Shown here in pieces: positions 1 to 6,667 of a stretch of DNA of 64,000 bases. This DNA is from Actinacidiphila rubida (GTDB lineage: Bacteria; Actinomycetota; Actinomycetes; Streptomycetales; Streptomycetaceae): assembly GCF_900110255.1 (NCBI RefSeq), contig NZ_FODD01000031.1, forward strand, positions 1 to 64,000, read 5' to 3'. Each line of letters begins with the position of its first letter. Position 1 is the first letter of the stretch. The position numbers and the translations under genes are program-made. The notes under the pieces are model-generated. The model searched no databases. It saw only the letters and a program-made list of their open reading frames with translations, and was not told the DNA's origin.

Positions 1-141
1 AGCCACGACGAGACCGGCAGACGGCAGCGCGCAGCGCGGGGCACCCCGGAGGCCGAAGGGGCGCGGGGAACTGCGCGAACAACCACGACGGCGCGGCACA
101 CGCCGGAACAAGCCCCGGGGGCACCCCGTTGGCGCGACAAC
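1..141. repeat. dispersed intergenic repeat, mosaic copy
   Basis: Non-coding sequence built from modules seen again near 31.2-31.8 kb. Module A (GACGGCAGCGCGCAGCGCGG and its continuation into CCGGA.GCCGAA) lies at about 20-57. Module B (GCGCGGGGAACTGCGCGA followed by CCACGACGG) lies at about 61-93, and its tail also appears at 2-10. Module C (AAGCCCCGGGGGCACCCC) lies at about 111-138. The order here is B-tail, A, B, C, against B, A, C in the copy at 31612-31795. This looks like a Streptomyces-type dispersed intergenic repeat family. No open reading frame with normal codon bias crosses it. Confidence 0.6.
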
Positions 142-203
142 CCCCGAAGCAAAGCGCAGCGCCCCTGCTGCGCCCGAACTCACCCGCCCGGTAGGCTTTC
201 CGT

Positions 204-500
204 GTGATCTTCAAGCGCATCGGAAGCGGGCGGCCGTACCCGGACCACGGCCGGGTCAGCACGCGCGAGTGGGCGGACGTCGCCCCCCGTCCCGTGCGGC
301 TGGACCAGTTGGTGACCACCAAGGGGCAGCTCGACCTGGAGACTCTGCTGGCCGAGGACTCCACGTTCTACGGGGACCTCTTCGCGCACGTCGTCAAATG
401 GCAGGGCGACCTCTACCTGGAGGACGGACTGCACCGCGCCGTGCGCGCCGCGCTGCAGCAGCGGCAGGTGCTCCATGCCCGGGTCCTGGAGATGGACTGA
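204..500 (+). CDS. conserved ParB-N-like small protein (sometimes labelled VapB-type antitoxin)
   Basis: 98 residues with a GTG start. The segment from about residue 30 (VRLDQLVTTKGQLDLETLL) to the end resembles a ParB/sulfiredoxin N-terminal fold: a strand, a helix, then an E-D-G-x-H-R-A motif near residue 76. I recall close homologues next to LytR_C and upp in Streptomyces, some auto-annotated as VapB antitoxins, but there is no partner toxin here. A TAGGCT box at 192-197 sits 6 nt before the GTG and no ribosome site is visible, so the message may be leaderless. Function unknown; the gene call itself is firm because of length, codon bias and conservation. Confidence 0.75.
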   Translation: MIFKRIGSGRPYPDHGRVSTREWADVAPRPVRLDQLVTTKGQLDLETLLAEDSTFYGDLFAHVVKWQGDLYLEDGLHRAVRAALQQRQVLHARVLEMD

Positions 501-521
501 CAATCCGCTTACGCTGCGCTC

Positions 522-1196
522 ATGAGCATGTTGACCCCCTCCGGGATGGGCGGGAAGTACCGGATCACGGGAAACGCCTATCCGCGGATGCGCCGACCCC
601 GGCGTCGCGGCCGGATCGTCGCCGGCGTCCTGGCATCCGTCGTGGTGCTGGGCCTGTTCGGCTGGGGAGCACTGCAGCTGTTCCACGTCTTCAACGGCGG
701 TGACGGCGACACCAAGGCGAACGCGGGGCCGCAGAACCAGCCGAGCTGCAAGCCCGCGCCCACACCGGCGCACCCCGTGAAGCTCGCCCCGATGCCGCAG
801 CCGGCCGGTGTGACGGTCAACGTCCTGAACGCCACGACCCGCGGCGGCCTGGCCAAGTCCACCGCGGACGAGCTGGCCAAGCGCGGCTTCAAGGTGTCGA
901 AGTTCGGCAACGCCCCGACCCAGTACGACAAGAAGGTCACCCAGACGGCGCTGGTGGTGGCCGGTCCGGCCGGCGAGGCCGCGGCCCGGGAGGCGGGCAC
1001 CCAGGTGGCCGGTGCCACCGTGAAGATCGACCCGGCGCGCAAGGACGCCTCGGTCGACCTGCTGATCGGCGACTCGTTCAGCGCCCTCGCCACGCCCGCC
1101 GACGCGGCCAAGGCCAGGATCGTCGCGGCGAACCCGCCGCCGCCGAAGCCGGTCTGCACGGTGCCGACCACGCCGGCGGCCAAGCCGAAGGGCTGA
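522..1196 (+). CDS. LytR_C domain membrane-anchored protein
   Basis: 224 residues. A basic N-terminus (PRMRRPRRRGR, about 20-32) precedes one transmembrane helix at about 33-55. A Pro/Lys linker follows, then a LytR C-terminal (LytR_C/CpsA-type) domain from about 95 (GVTVNVLNATTRGGLA) to about 185. The tail is Pro/Ala/Lys rich. LytR_C domains accompany LCP enzymes that attach polymers to peptidoglycan, but no LCP catalytic domain is present, so this is an accessory envelope protein. It starts 21 nt after the preceding stop with no clear Shine-Dalgarno, suggesting cotranscription or a leaderless start. Confidence 0.85.
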   Translation: MSMLTPSGMGGKYRITGNAYPRMRRPRRRGRIVAGVLASVVVLGLFGWGALQLFHVFNGGDGDTKANAGPQNQPSCKPAPTPAHPVKLAPMPQPAGVTVNVLNATTRGGLAKSTADELAKRGFKVSKFGNAPTQYDKKVTQTALVVAGPAGEAAAREAGTQVAGATVKIDPARKDASVDLLIGDSFSALATPADAAKARIVAANPPPPKPVCTVPTTPAAKPKG

Positions 1197-1228
1197 CCGC
1201 CGAAGGACTGAAATACCGGGAACTCGAC

Positions 1229-1270
1229 GGGCCTCGCCGCCCGGAGCCGCGGCTCCGGGCAGCGGGGCCC
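1229..1270 (+). terminator. GC-rich hairpin after the LytR_C gene
   Basis: GCCCGGAGCC (1239-1248) pairs with GGCTCCGGGC (1251-1260), and flanking GGGCC/GGCCC extend the stem to 1229-1270 with small bulges. It lies 33 nt after the LytR_C stop. There is no U-tract, as is usual in streptomycetes. Confidence 0.65.
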
Positions 1271-1374
1271 GTTCCGTTCGGCGGCCGCGCGGCGCCCCTG
1301 CGGCGCCCCCGGGCCCCTGGGACCGTCCGGGAGACGCCTGGTGGCCCGGCACCCCGCCAATGCCCGTACAACGC

Positions 1375-1402
1375 CTGAGCCGCCCCCGAGAGGGCGGCTC
1401 AG
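1375..1402 (-). terminator. terminator of upp
   Basis: Perfect 11-bp stem CTGAGCCGCCC / GGGCGGCTCAG with the 6-nt loop CCGAGA, 40 nt beyond the upp stop codon on the minus strand. Confidence 0.75.
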
Positions 1403-1442
1403 CGCATTCCGGATGCGGTCGGGCGGGGGCGGGGCCGCCGGG

Positions 1443-2078
1443 TCAGCCGGCGGTGCCGTAGAGGCGGTCTCCCGCGTCACCGAGGCCCGGCACGATGAAG
1501 CCCTGCTCGTTGAGCCGCTCGTCGACCGCCGCGGTGACGACGGTGACGGGCTTGCCGCTGAGTTCGCGTTCCATCGTCTCGACGCCCTCGGGCGCGGCCA
1601 GCAGGCACAGCGCCGTCACGTCGTCGGCGCCGCGCTCGATGAGGAGCTTGATCGCGGCGACGAGGGTGCCGCCGGTCGCCAGCATCGGGTCGACCACGTA
1701 CACCTGGCGGCCGGACAGGTCGTCGGGCATGCGGGTCGCGTAGGTCGTGGCGGCCAGCGTCTGCTCGTCGCGGACCATGCCGAGGAAGCCGACCTCGGCG
1801 GTCGGCAGCAGCCGCACCATGCCGTCGAGCATGCCCAGGCCGGCCCGCAGGATCGGCACGACCAGGGGGCGCGGGTAGGACAGCCGGACGCCCGTGGTGG
1901 GCGACACCGGGGTGCGGATGTCGACCTGCTCGGTCCTGACGTCCCGGGTCGCCTCGTAGGCGAGCAGGGTGACCAGCTCGTCGGCCAGGCGGCGGAAGGT
2001 CGGCGAGTCGGTGCGCTGGTCGCGCAGGGTGGTGAGCTTGTGCGCGACCAGGGGGTGGTCGACAACGTGGAGACGCAT
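1443..2078 (-). CDS. upp: uracil phosphoribosyltransferase
   Basis: 211 residues, the normal length for bacterial UPRT. The enzyme makes UMP from uracil and PRPP in pyrimidine salvage. The start MRLHVVDHPLVAHKLT and the internal VPILRAGLGMLDGM segment (about 80-93) are diagnostic. The PRPP-binding loop VVDPMLATGGTL lies at about 128-139, and the C-terminal uracil-binding region ends in GDAGDRLYGT. The ATG at 2078 is chosen because the family begins exactly there; the frame stays open further upstream but that part has no family similarity. The gene stands alone, transcribed opposite to both flanking genes, with a hairpin terminator. Confidence 0.97.
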   Translation of the reverse strand: MRLHVVDHPLVAHKLTTLRDQRTDSPTFRRLADELVTLLAYEATRDVRTEQVDIRTPVSPTTGVRLSYPRPLVVPILRAGLGMLDGMVRLLPTAEVGFLGMVRDEQTLAATTYATRMPDDLSGRQVYVVDPMLATGGTLVAAIKLLIERGADDVTALCLLAAPEGVETMERELSGKPVTVVTAAVDERLNEQGFIVPGLGDAGDRLYGTAG

Positions 2079-2259
2079 GGGGACGACTGTATCGGGAGCC
2101 TCCCCCGGCGCGCCCGGGTGCCTTGCGCCTGCGCCGTTCGGAGGCTTTCCCGGCACCTTTTGTGCCCCGGCCGGGGTAAACCGCCCGATGGGGGGAAGTC
2201 GGACCGGTACGCCCGGTGGGCCAACCGGGTGAACCGACCCGGGGACGGTGACCCCCACC

Positions 2260-2436
2260 ATGCCGGATTCGACCGACCGGAGCGCCGCGGACCGCGACGA
2301 CGAACGCCGCAGGAAGCGCGCGGTCTTCCTGCGGGAGATGGACGAGGCCAAGGCGCTGCGCGACCGGGTCCAGCCGCGGCGCGCCCGGGCCAACCGGATG
2401 CGTCAGCAGATGCGGATGCGCACCTTCCGGTGGTGA
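2260..2436 (+). CDS. small basic conserved protein, function unknown
   Basis: 58 residues, very rich in Arg, Lys, Glu and Asp, with predicted helices and no membrane segment (core RRRKRAVFLREMDEAKALRD, ending MRQQMRMRTFRW). Such short basic proteins appear between upp and tadA in related genomes as far as I recall, which supports a real gene. A GTG at 2248 in frame is an alternative start with a weak GGGGA upstream; the ATG is preferred because the acidic MPDSTDR start looks family-like. The basic character would fit nucleic-acid or ribosome contact, but that is a guess. Confidence 0.6.
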   Translation: MPDSTDRSAADRDDERRRKRAVFLREMDEAKALRDRVQPRRARANRMRQQMRMRTFRW

Positions 2437-2673
2437 TCGGGGGCCCCGCAACGGCCCGCGAAGATCCTCGATTTACCCGGAAGTGACGAAGACCTGGCAC
2501 GTCGCGGTGCCGAAGACCTCTCGCTTCGCCGTTCTTTCTGCCACGATGCCGATGGGTGGGACCTTCATGAGGTCGGTGCGGCACCGAGTCGTACAGTCCT
2601 CATGAACGACAGACACGACAGACCAGCGGCCCTGCCCGGTCCGGACGGCCTGAGACCAGTGGGAGAGTTCACG

Positions 2674-3213
2674 GTGTACTTCGCCGCACTGCTCGCGCGC
2701 ACCGAGGACGGTTGGCAAGCGAGCGAACCCGATCTCGACGATGTGGAAACCCTCGCCGATCTGAGCGACCTGGCCCGCGAGGCCGGCGAGGAGGATGAGA
2801 CGGTCCTGGTCTTCATCGAGCAGGAGGACGCCTGGTTCGGCGTCGTCCGTGTCGACGGTGAAGAGGATCCCAGGATCTACGTGTCCGACGCGGCGGCGGC
2901 CGCCCGTAGCTCGTACGGGGAGATCCTGCTCACCGACGAGGTGCTGGGCCGCGACCCGGAGGACCTTGACGACCTGGTCGACCTCGACGGCACCGAGGAC
3001 GGCGAGGACAGCGACGACGACGACGCCGTGGCCGGCCCCTCGGAGGACCACGTGCCGGTGGGCCCGCTCGGCGACCTCGACCTGCTGGCCGACCTCGGCA
3101 TGAGCACCAAGGAGCTGCTGGCGCTCAGCGGCGACGGTGCGCTGACCGGCGAGGCCCTGGGTGAGATCGCCGAGGCGCTGGGCTGCGGCGACGTCCTGGA
3201 GGCGGTCCGCTGA
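2674..3213 (+). CDS. tRNA adenosine deaminase-associated protein
   Basis: 179 acidic residues from GTG 2674. The core (LLARTEDGW, DDVETLADL, FIEQEDAWFGVVRVDGEED, SYGEILLTDEVLG) matches the actinobacterial protein family always found next to tadA. An acidic Asp/Glu stretch at about 88-120 is followed by a helical C-terminal part (LGDLDLLADLGMSTKELLAL). The GTG has GGGAG at 2661-2665, 8 nt upstream. An in-frame ATG at 2602 lacks any ribosome site and would add 24 unconserved residues. The tadA start overlaps this stop, so the two are probably translated together. The biochemical role is unknown. Confidence 0.85.
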   Translation: MYFAALLARTEDGWQASEPDLDDVETLADLSDLAREAGEEDETVLVFIEQEDAWFGVVRVDGEEDPRIYVSDAAAAARSSYGEILLTDEVLGRDPEDLDDLVDLDGTEDGEDSDDDDAVAGPSEDHVPVGPLGDLDLLADLGMSTKELLALSGDGALTGEALGEIAEALGCGDVLEAVR

Positions 3214-3695
3214 CGGCACCCCCGCCGGCCGATCCCGTCCGTGACCCCTGGGCGGCCGCGATGCGGCTCGCCCTGGAGGAGGCGGAGCACGCCCCGCTCA
3301 CCGGTGACGTACCGGTGGGCGCGGTCGTGCTGGGTCCGGACGGCGAGGTGCTGGCCCGCGCCCGCAACGAGCGCGAGGCCACCGGCGACCCCACGGCGCA
3401 CGCCGAGGTGCTCGCCGTGCGCCGCGCCGCGGCCGGACTCGGCCGGTGGCGGCTGACCGGCTGCACCCTCGTGGTGACCCTGGAGCCCTGCACGATGTGC
3501 GCGGGCGCCGTCGTGCTGTCCCGGCTCGAGCGGGTCGTCTACGGCGCGGCCGATCCCAAGGCGGGAGCGGCCGGTTCCCTGTGGGACCTGGTGCGCGACC
3601 GCCGCCTCAACCACCGCCCGGAGGTGATCGCCGGCGTCCTCCCCGAGGAGGCCTCGGCGGTACTCACCCGCTTCTTCCGGACAATGGATTTCTGA
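3210..3695 (+). CDS. tadA: tRNA(adenine-34) deaminase TadA
   Basis: Cytidine-deaminase fold enzyme that converts A34 to inosine in tRNA-Arg(ACG); that tRNA is encoded at 26120-26192. The zinc and proton-shuttle motif HAEV lies in PTAHAEVLAVRRA, and the second zinc motif PCTMC follows. The end (AVLTRFFR) is typical. The first ATG (3261) has no ribosome site and would cut off the N-terminal helix. A CTG at 3210 has GGAGG at 3198-3202, overlaps the upstream stop as CTGA, and gives the expected LTAPPADPVRDPWAAAMRLA start. I therefore place the start there (161 residues; 144 from the ATG). Confidence 0.9.
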   Translation: MTAPPPADPVRDPWAAAMRLALEEAEHAPLTGDVPVGAVVLGPDGEVLARARNEREATGDPTAHAEVLAVRRAAAGLGRWRLTGCTLVVTLEPCTMCAGAVVLSRLERVVYGAADPKAGAAGSLWDLVRDRRLNHRPEVIAGVLPEEASAVLTRFFRTMDF

Positions 3696-3726
3696 GCACC
3701 GCCTCGCGTGGGCTAGGATCTCTCTC

Positions 3727-3813
3727 GGTAGCGTGTCCGAGCGGCCTAAGGAGCACGCCTCGAAAGCGTGTGAGGGGGCAACTCCTCCGTGGGTTCAAAT
3801 CCCACCGCTACCG
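3727..3813 (+). tRNA. tRNA-Ser(CGA)
   Basis: Class II tRNA of 87 nt. The acceptor stem GGTAGCG (3727-3733) pairs with CGCTACC (3806-3812). The anticodon loop CTCGAAA gives anticodon CGA (reads UCG). A long variable arm and the T-loop GGTTCAAATCC follow. CCA is not encoded. Confidence 0.95.
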
Positions 3814-3820
3814 CTCCGAG

Positions 3821-3852
3821 CGGCCCGTCCATGGTTCCCCGTGGGCGGGCCG
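3821..3852 (+). terminator. terminator of tRNA-Ser
   Basis: CGGCCCGTCCA (3821-3831) pairs with TGGGCGGGCCG (3842-3852) with one G.U pair and a 10-nt loop, 7 nt after the tRNA. Confidence 0.7.
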
Positions 3853-3912
3853 TCGGCATGTCCGGTCCCGGTTCTGGTCTCACTTGACCGGCGCGAGGAC
3901 CCGTCAGATCAC

Positions 3913-4377
3913 CTACGGTGCGGGGATTTCGCGGACGAGGCGCGAGCTCCAGTCGCACCAGACCAGGCCGGGCAGGAAGGCGCCCCCGGCTTCGTCGAGG
4001 TTTTCTTCGACGTACGGGATGGTCGCGTCGCAGACCTCGGTGGCGTGGTCGAAGAACTGCGTGGTGTCGGGGTTGGCGTAGTAGCTCCAGCGCGGGTTGT
4101 AGGGGGCCGTCCGCTTGACGATCCGAGCGAGCAGGTGGGGACGGTCCGTGGTCTCCCCGCTGACGATCTCCCGGGCGTGCTCGATGTCTGCGGCCTTGGT
4201 CAGCTTGACGATGAACCGCTCATGGGTGATGTCGGTCATCTCGAAGTACGCGGGGCTCTCCGCCGCGGCGCGGACCGGCTGACGGTCGGGAGCGTCGGCC
4301 TGCGTGGGCTGGGCCGTGACGAAGGCCAGCACGCCGACGCCGGCCGAGGCGGCCGCCTTGATGAACACGTGTCGCAT
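3913..4377 (-). CDS. secreted BP74-related protein
   Basis: 154 residues. A signal peptide occupies about 1-27 (MRHVFIKAAASAGVGVLAFV, cleavage near the QADA site). The mature part resembles the BP74 N-terminal domain first named from a Dictyostelium calmodulin-binding protein: YFEMTDITHERFIVKLT, a helix with IEHAREIVSGE, HLLARIVKR, and a C-terminal WCDWSSRLVREI. Two cysteines could form one disulfide. The start at 4377 has AAGGAG 8 nt upstream; an earlier in-frame ATG (4410) has none. A 37-bp near-perfect dyad lies 48 bp upstream, so the gene is probably tightly repressed or induced. The molecular role in bacteria is unknown. Confidence 0.75.
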   Translation of the reverse strand: MRHVFIKAAASAGVGVLAFVTAQPTQADAPDRQPVRAAAESPAYFEMTDITHERFIVKLTKAADIEHAREIVSGETTDRPHLLARIVKRTAPYNPRWSYYANPDTTQFFDHATEVCDATIPYVEENLDEAGGAFLPGLVWCDWSSRLVREIPAP

Positions 4378-4424
4378 GAGCTTGTCTCCTTGGATACGGG
4401 CGTCGCGCACCTCGCGTCGCCACG

Positions 4425-4461
4425 CAGAGTATTCAATCAGTTACACTGAGTGAATACTCTG
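4425..4461. promoter_or_regulatory. 37-bp dyad operator upstream of the BP74 gene
   Basis: The arms CAGAGTATTCAATCAGT (4425-4441) and ACTGAGTGAATACTCTG (4445-4461) are inverted repeats matching at 16 of 17 positions around a 3-nt centre. The element is A/T rich against its surroundings. It lies between the BP74 start and a gene-free stretch, so it is an operator rather than a terminator. No regulator gene adjoins it. Confidence 0.6.
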
Positions 4462-4847
4462 AGGTGGGAGCCCGCGCCGCGACGTGGACGGGTGGCGCGA
4501 CTGCCGTATCCCACCGCCGGTCCGTGGCATCAGCAGACCCCTGGCGGCGACATCGGCCCCAGCACGGCGTGGCCGACCGCGCGCCGGACCCCATCGGGTG
4601 AGTTGTCCGCAGGCCACGGGCCGACGGTCCCACCGGGAGCGCCGCCGCACGGGACGTCGGCGGCCAGGGGGCGGCGTGCGCGGGGGAGTTGGCCCGGGAC
4701 GCGGACCGCGCGGGGGGTTCCGCGGGGCGATCGTTTTTACGGATGATGAGCGTGACTGGTCATCTGATTACGCTGTTCGATGGATAGACTTCAACGATTG
4801 CACGCTTGTCACCGCTGGCACGGACGCGTGGCCGGGAGGGCCGGAGC
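4462..4847. other. gene-free stretch
   Basis: No frame here shows a start with ribosome site plus family-like protein. The first 250 bp is ordinary GC-rich spacer. At 4731-4800 the base composition drops (CGTTTTTACGGATGATGAG) and includes a small TGAC-TG-GTCA dyad at 4752-4761. That part is probably the promoter region of the 54-residue membrane protein that follows. Confidence 0.4.
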
Positions 4848-5012
4848 ATGGCGCAGGCCAAGAAGATCACCATGTACGCACTGGCGCTCTTCATCCTCTA
4901 CACGATCATCAACCAGCCGGCCAGAGCCGCCGATCTCGTGCAGGTGGGCTTCGTGGGCATATCCAACGGGGCCAAGAGCATCGGCCAGTTCATGCACGAC
5001 CTGGTCAACTAG
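4848..5012 (+). CDS. small membrane protein (54 aa), function unknown
   Basis: 54 residues. MAQAKK is followed by one transmembrane helix (ITMYALALFILYTIINQ, about 7-23) and a short amphipathic tail ending GAKSIGQFMHDLVN. The ATG has GGGAGG 8 nt upstream. The length, the clear ribosome site and the position just before the Dabb and sigF genes argue for a real gene. It may be membrane-associated; no partner can be named from sequence. Confidence 0.75.
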   Translation: MAQAKKITMYALALFILYTIINQPARAADLVQVGFVGISNGAKSIGQFMHDLVN

Positions 5013-5044
5013 CGAACCTCTCCCCCGAGGTGAGAAGGAGAACC

Positions 5045-5338
5045 ATGATCCGGCACCTGGTCCTGTTCAAGCTGAACGAGGGCGTCAGCCGCGACGAGCC
5101 GCGCGTGGCGGCCGGCGCGCAGGCGTTCCAGGAGCTGGGCGCCAAGATCGCGGAGGTCGTCTCCTGGGAGTGCGGCTGGAACGTCACCGACCGGCCGGTC
5201 GCGTACGACTTCGCGATCAACTCCTCGGTGGCGGACGGCGACGCCCTGCAGCGCTACCTCGCGCACCCGGCGCACCAGGAGGCCGTGGGACCCTGGGGCG
5301 AGTTCGCCACCTGGGTGATCGCCGACTACGAGATCTGA
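5045..5338 (+). CDS. Dabb family (stress-responsive A/B barrel) protein
   Basis: 97 residues, a single ferredoxin-like alpha+beta barrel. The N-terminal strand MIRHLVLFKLNEGVSRDE, the middle WECGWNVTDRPVAYDFA and the C-terminal RYLAHPAHQEAVGPW are the usual Dabb signature. Family members are small dimeric proteins, some catalysing polyketide cyclisation or acting in stress; no specific substrate can be inferred. Start ATG 5045 has GAAGGAG 5 nt upstream and follows the membrane protein by 32 nt, suggesting a two-gene operon closed by the hairpin at 5424. Confidence 0.85.
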   Translation: MIRHLVLFKLNEGVSRDEPRVAAGAQAFQELGAKIAEVVSWECGWNVTDRPVAYDFAINSSVADGDALQRYLAHPAHQEAVGPWGEFATWVIADYEI

Positions 5339-5423
5339 GGCCCGCAGAGCCCGTCACAGGCCCCTCGCCGGGCCCAGCCGGACCGCCCGCACCCCGCCCC
5401 GGCCCGCACCCGGCCAGGAACCG

Positions 5424-5453
5424 AGCCCCCGTTGCCACCCGGCACCGGGGGCT
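5424..5453 (+). terminator. terminator after the Dabb gene
   Basis: AGCCCCCG (5424-5431) pairs with CGGGGGCT (5446-5453), with an inner GTTGCC/GGCACC pairing that has one mismatch. Confidence 0.6.
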
Positions 5454-5672
5454 TCGTCGTGCCTCCGCGCGGGCCTGTTCGTACAACACGGCAATATACG
5501 GTGCTTGCACAAGGTGGACATGAATTGTGATGCTATGTCTGCTTTTCCCAGTTTTTGACAGCTCTCCAGCTCTTCCAGCTCTTCGGCTCTCCCGGCGCGA
5601 CCGCCGTCCACCGTGCGCGCGGTCCGAGTGCCGCCGGCTGTTCGGCTTGCGTGGACCGATAAGGGGTGTGGT
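5454..5672 (+). promoter_or_regulatory. leader and promoter region of sigF
   Basis: Relatively A/T-rich non-coding stretch. TTGCAC (5505-5510) and GATGCT (5529-5534) are a possible -35/-10 pair with an 18-nt spacer. A short AGCTCTTCC-like triplication follows at about 5564-5588. The sigF ribosome site AAGGGG is at 5661-5666. A development-specific sigma factor may read this region, so the housekeeping-type boxes are only a suggestion. Confidence 0.35.
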
Positions 5673-6500
5673 GTGCCGGTGTCGGCCCGTACGGCGTCAA
5701 CAGCGTATCCGCGGGGCAGATCGCGGACGCCCAGCAGCAATGCGGCGGACGCGCGGGCGCTGACCCAGGTGCTCTTCGAGGAGATCACCGCACTGGAGCC
5801 GGGCACCCCGGAGCACGCGCGGGTGCGCGCCGCGCTGATCGAGGTCAACCTGCCGCTCGTGCGCTACGCGGCGGCCCGCTTCCGCAGCCGCAACGAGCCG
5901 ATGGAGGACGTGGTCCAGGTCGGCACCATCGGCCTGATCAACGCCATCGACCGGTTCGACCCGGAGCGCGGCGTGCAGTTCCCGACCTTCGCGATGCCCA
6001 CCGTGGTCGGGGAGATCAAACGTTACTTCAGGGACAACGTGCGGACCGTCCACGTCCCGCGCCGGCTGCACGAGCTGTGGGTCCAGGTCAGCGGCGCCAT
6101 CGAGGATCTGACGGTGCTGCACGGGCGTTCGCCCACCACCGCGGAGATCGCCGAGCGGCTGAAGCTGTCCGAGGACGAGGTGCTGGCCTGCCTGGAGGCC
6201 GGCCGCGCCTACCACGCGACCTCGCTGGAGGCCGCACAGGAGGGCGACGGCGCCCCCGGGCTGCTGGACCGGCTCGGCTACGAGGACCCGGCGCTGTCCG
6301 GCGTCGAGCACCGCGATCTGGTGCGGCACCTGCTCGTCCAACTCCCCGAGCGGGAGCGGCGGATCCTGCTGCTGCGCTACTTCGGCAACCTGACGCAGTC
6401 GCAGATCAGCGCTGAGCTGGGCGTCTCGCAGATGCACGTGTCCCGGCTGCTGTCCCGCAGCTTCGCCCGGCTGAGGTCCGCAAACCAGCTCGAAGCGTAG
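5673..6500 (+). CDS. sigF: RNA polymerase sigma factor, SigF/SigB family
   Basis: 275 residues from GTG 5673 (AAGGGG 6 nt upstream). Region 2 is clear (LPLVRYAAARFRSRNEPMED and GTIGLINAIDRFDPERGVQF), then region 3 (VPRRLHELWVQVSGAIEDL) and region 4 with helix-turn-helix (ERERRILLLRYFGNLTQSQ, ISAELGVSQMHVSRLLSRS). In Streptomyces coelicolor, sigF acts late in spore maturation and lies next to sigN; the tandem arrangement here matches. Such sigma factors are normally held by anti-sigma factors, but none is encoded beside it. The assignment to sigF rather than sigN rests on gene order. Confidence 0.85.
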   Translation: MPVSARTASTAYPRGRSRTPSSNAADARALTQVLFEEITALEPGTPEHARVRAALIEVNLPLVRYAAARFRSRNEPMEDVVQVGTIGLINAIDRFDPERGVQFPTFAMPTVVGEIKRYFRDNVRTVHVPRRLHELWVQVSGAIEDLTVLHGRSPTTAEIAERLKLSEDEVLACLEAGRAYHATSLEAAQEGDGAPGLLDRLGYEDPALSGVEHRDLVRHLLVQLPERERRILLLRYFGNLTQSQISAELGVSQMHVSRLLSRSFARLRSANQLEA

Positions 6501-6587
6501 CCCACCGGGATTAAGCCACCTGCGAAGATATGTCGACATGGCGCTACAGCGCGTTGCCGACATGTGACATTCTGCGGATACCGCGTT

Positions 6588-6641
6588 TGTCGCGAGCGGA
6601 CCTCCGGTATTCCAGAGGAGGAACAACCGTCGCTCGCGACA
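6588..6641 (+). promoter_or_regulatory. leader hairpin between sigF and sigN
   Basis: TGTCGCGAGCG (6588-6598) and CGCTCGCGACA (6631-6641) form a perfect 11-bp inverted repeat. The 32-nt loop contains GAGGAGG (6615-6621), a Shine-Dalgarno-like sequence with no start codon at working distance. The sigN ribosome site (AAGGGGG, 6658-6664) follows 16 nt later. A separate 10-bp palindrome ATGTCGACAT is at 6530-6539. Both may be regulatory for sigN. Confidence 0.45.
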
Positions 6642-6667
6642 CCCGTCCGCGACCTCAAGGGGGTGGC

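Noticed and set aside
5613..5672. Extended sigF start at 5613
   Set aside because: ATG 5613 adds 20 unconserved residues without a ribosome site; GTG 5673 has AAGGGG.
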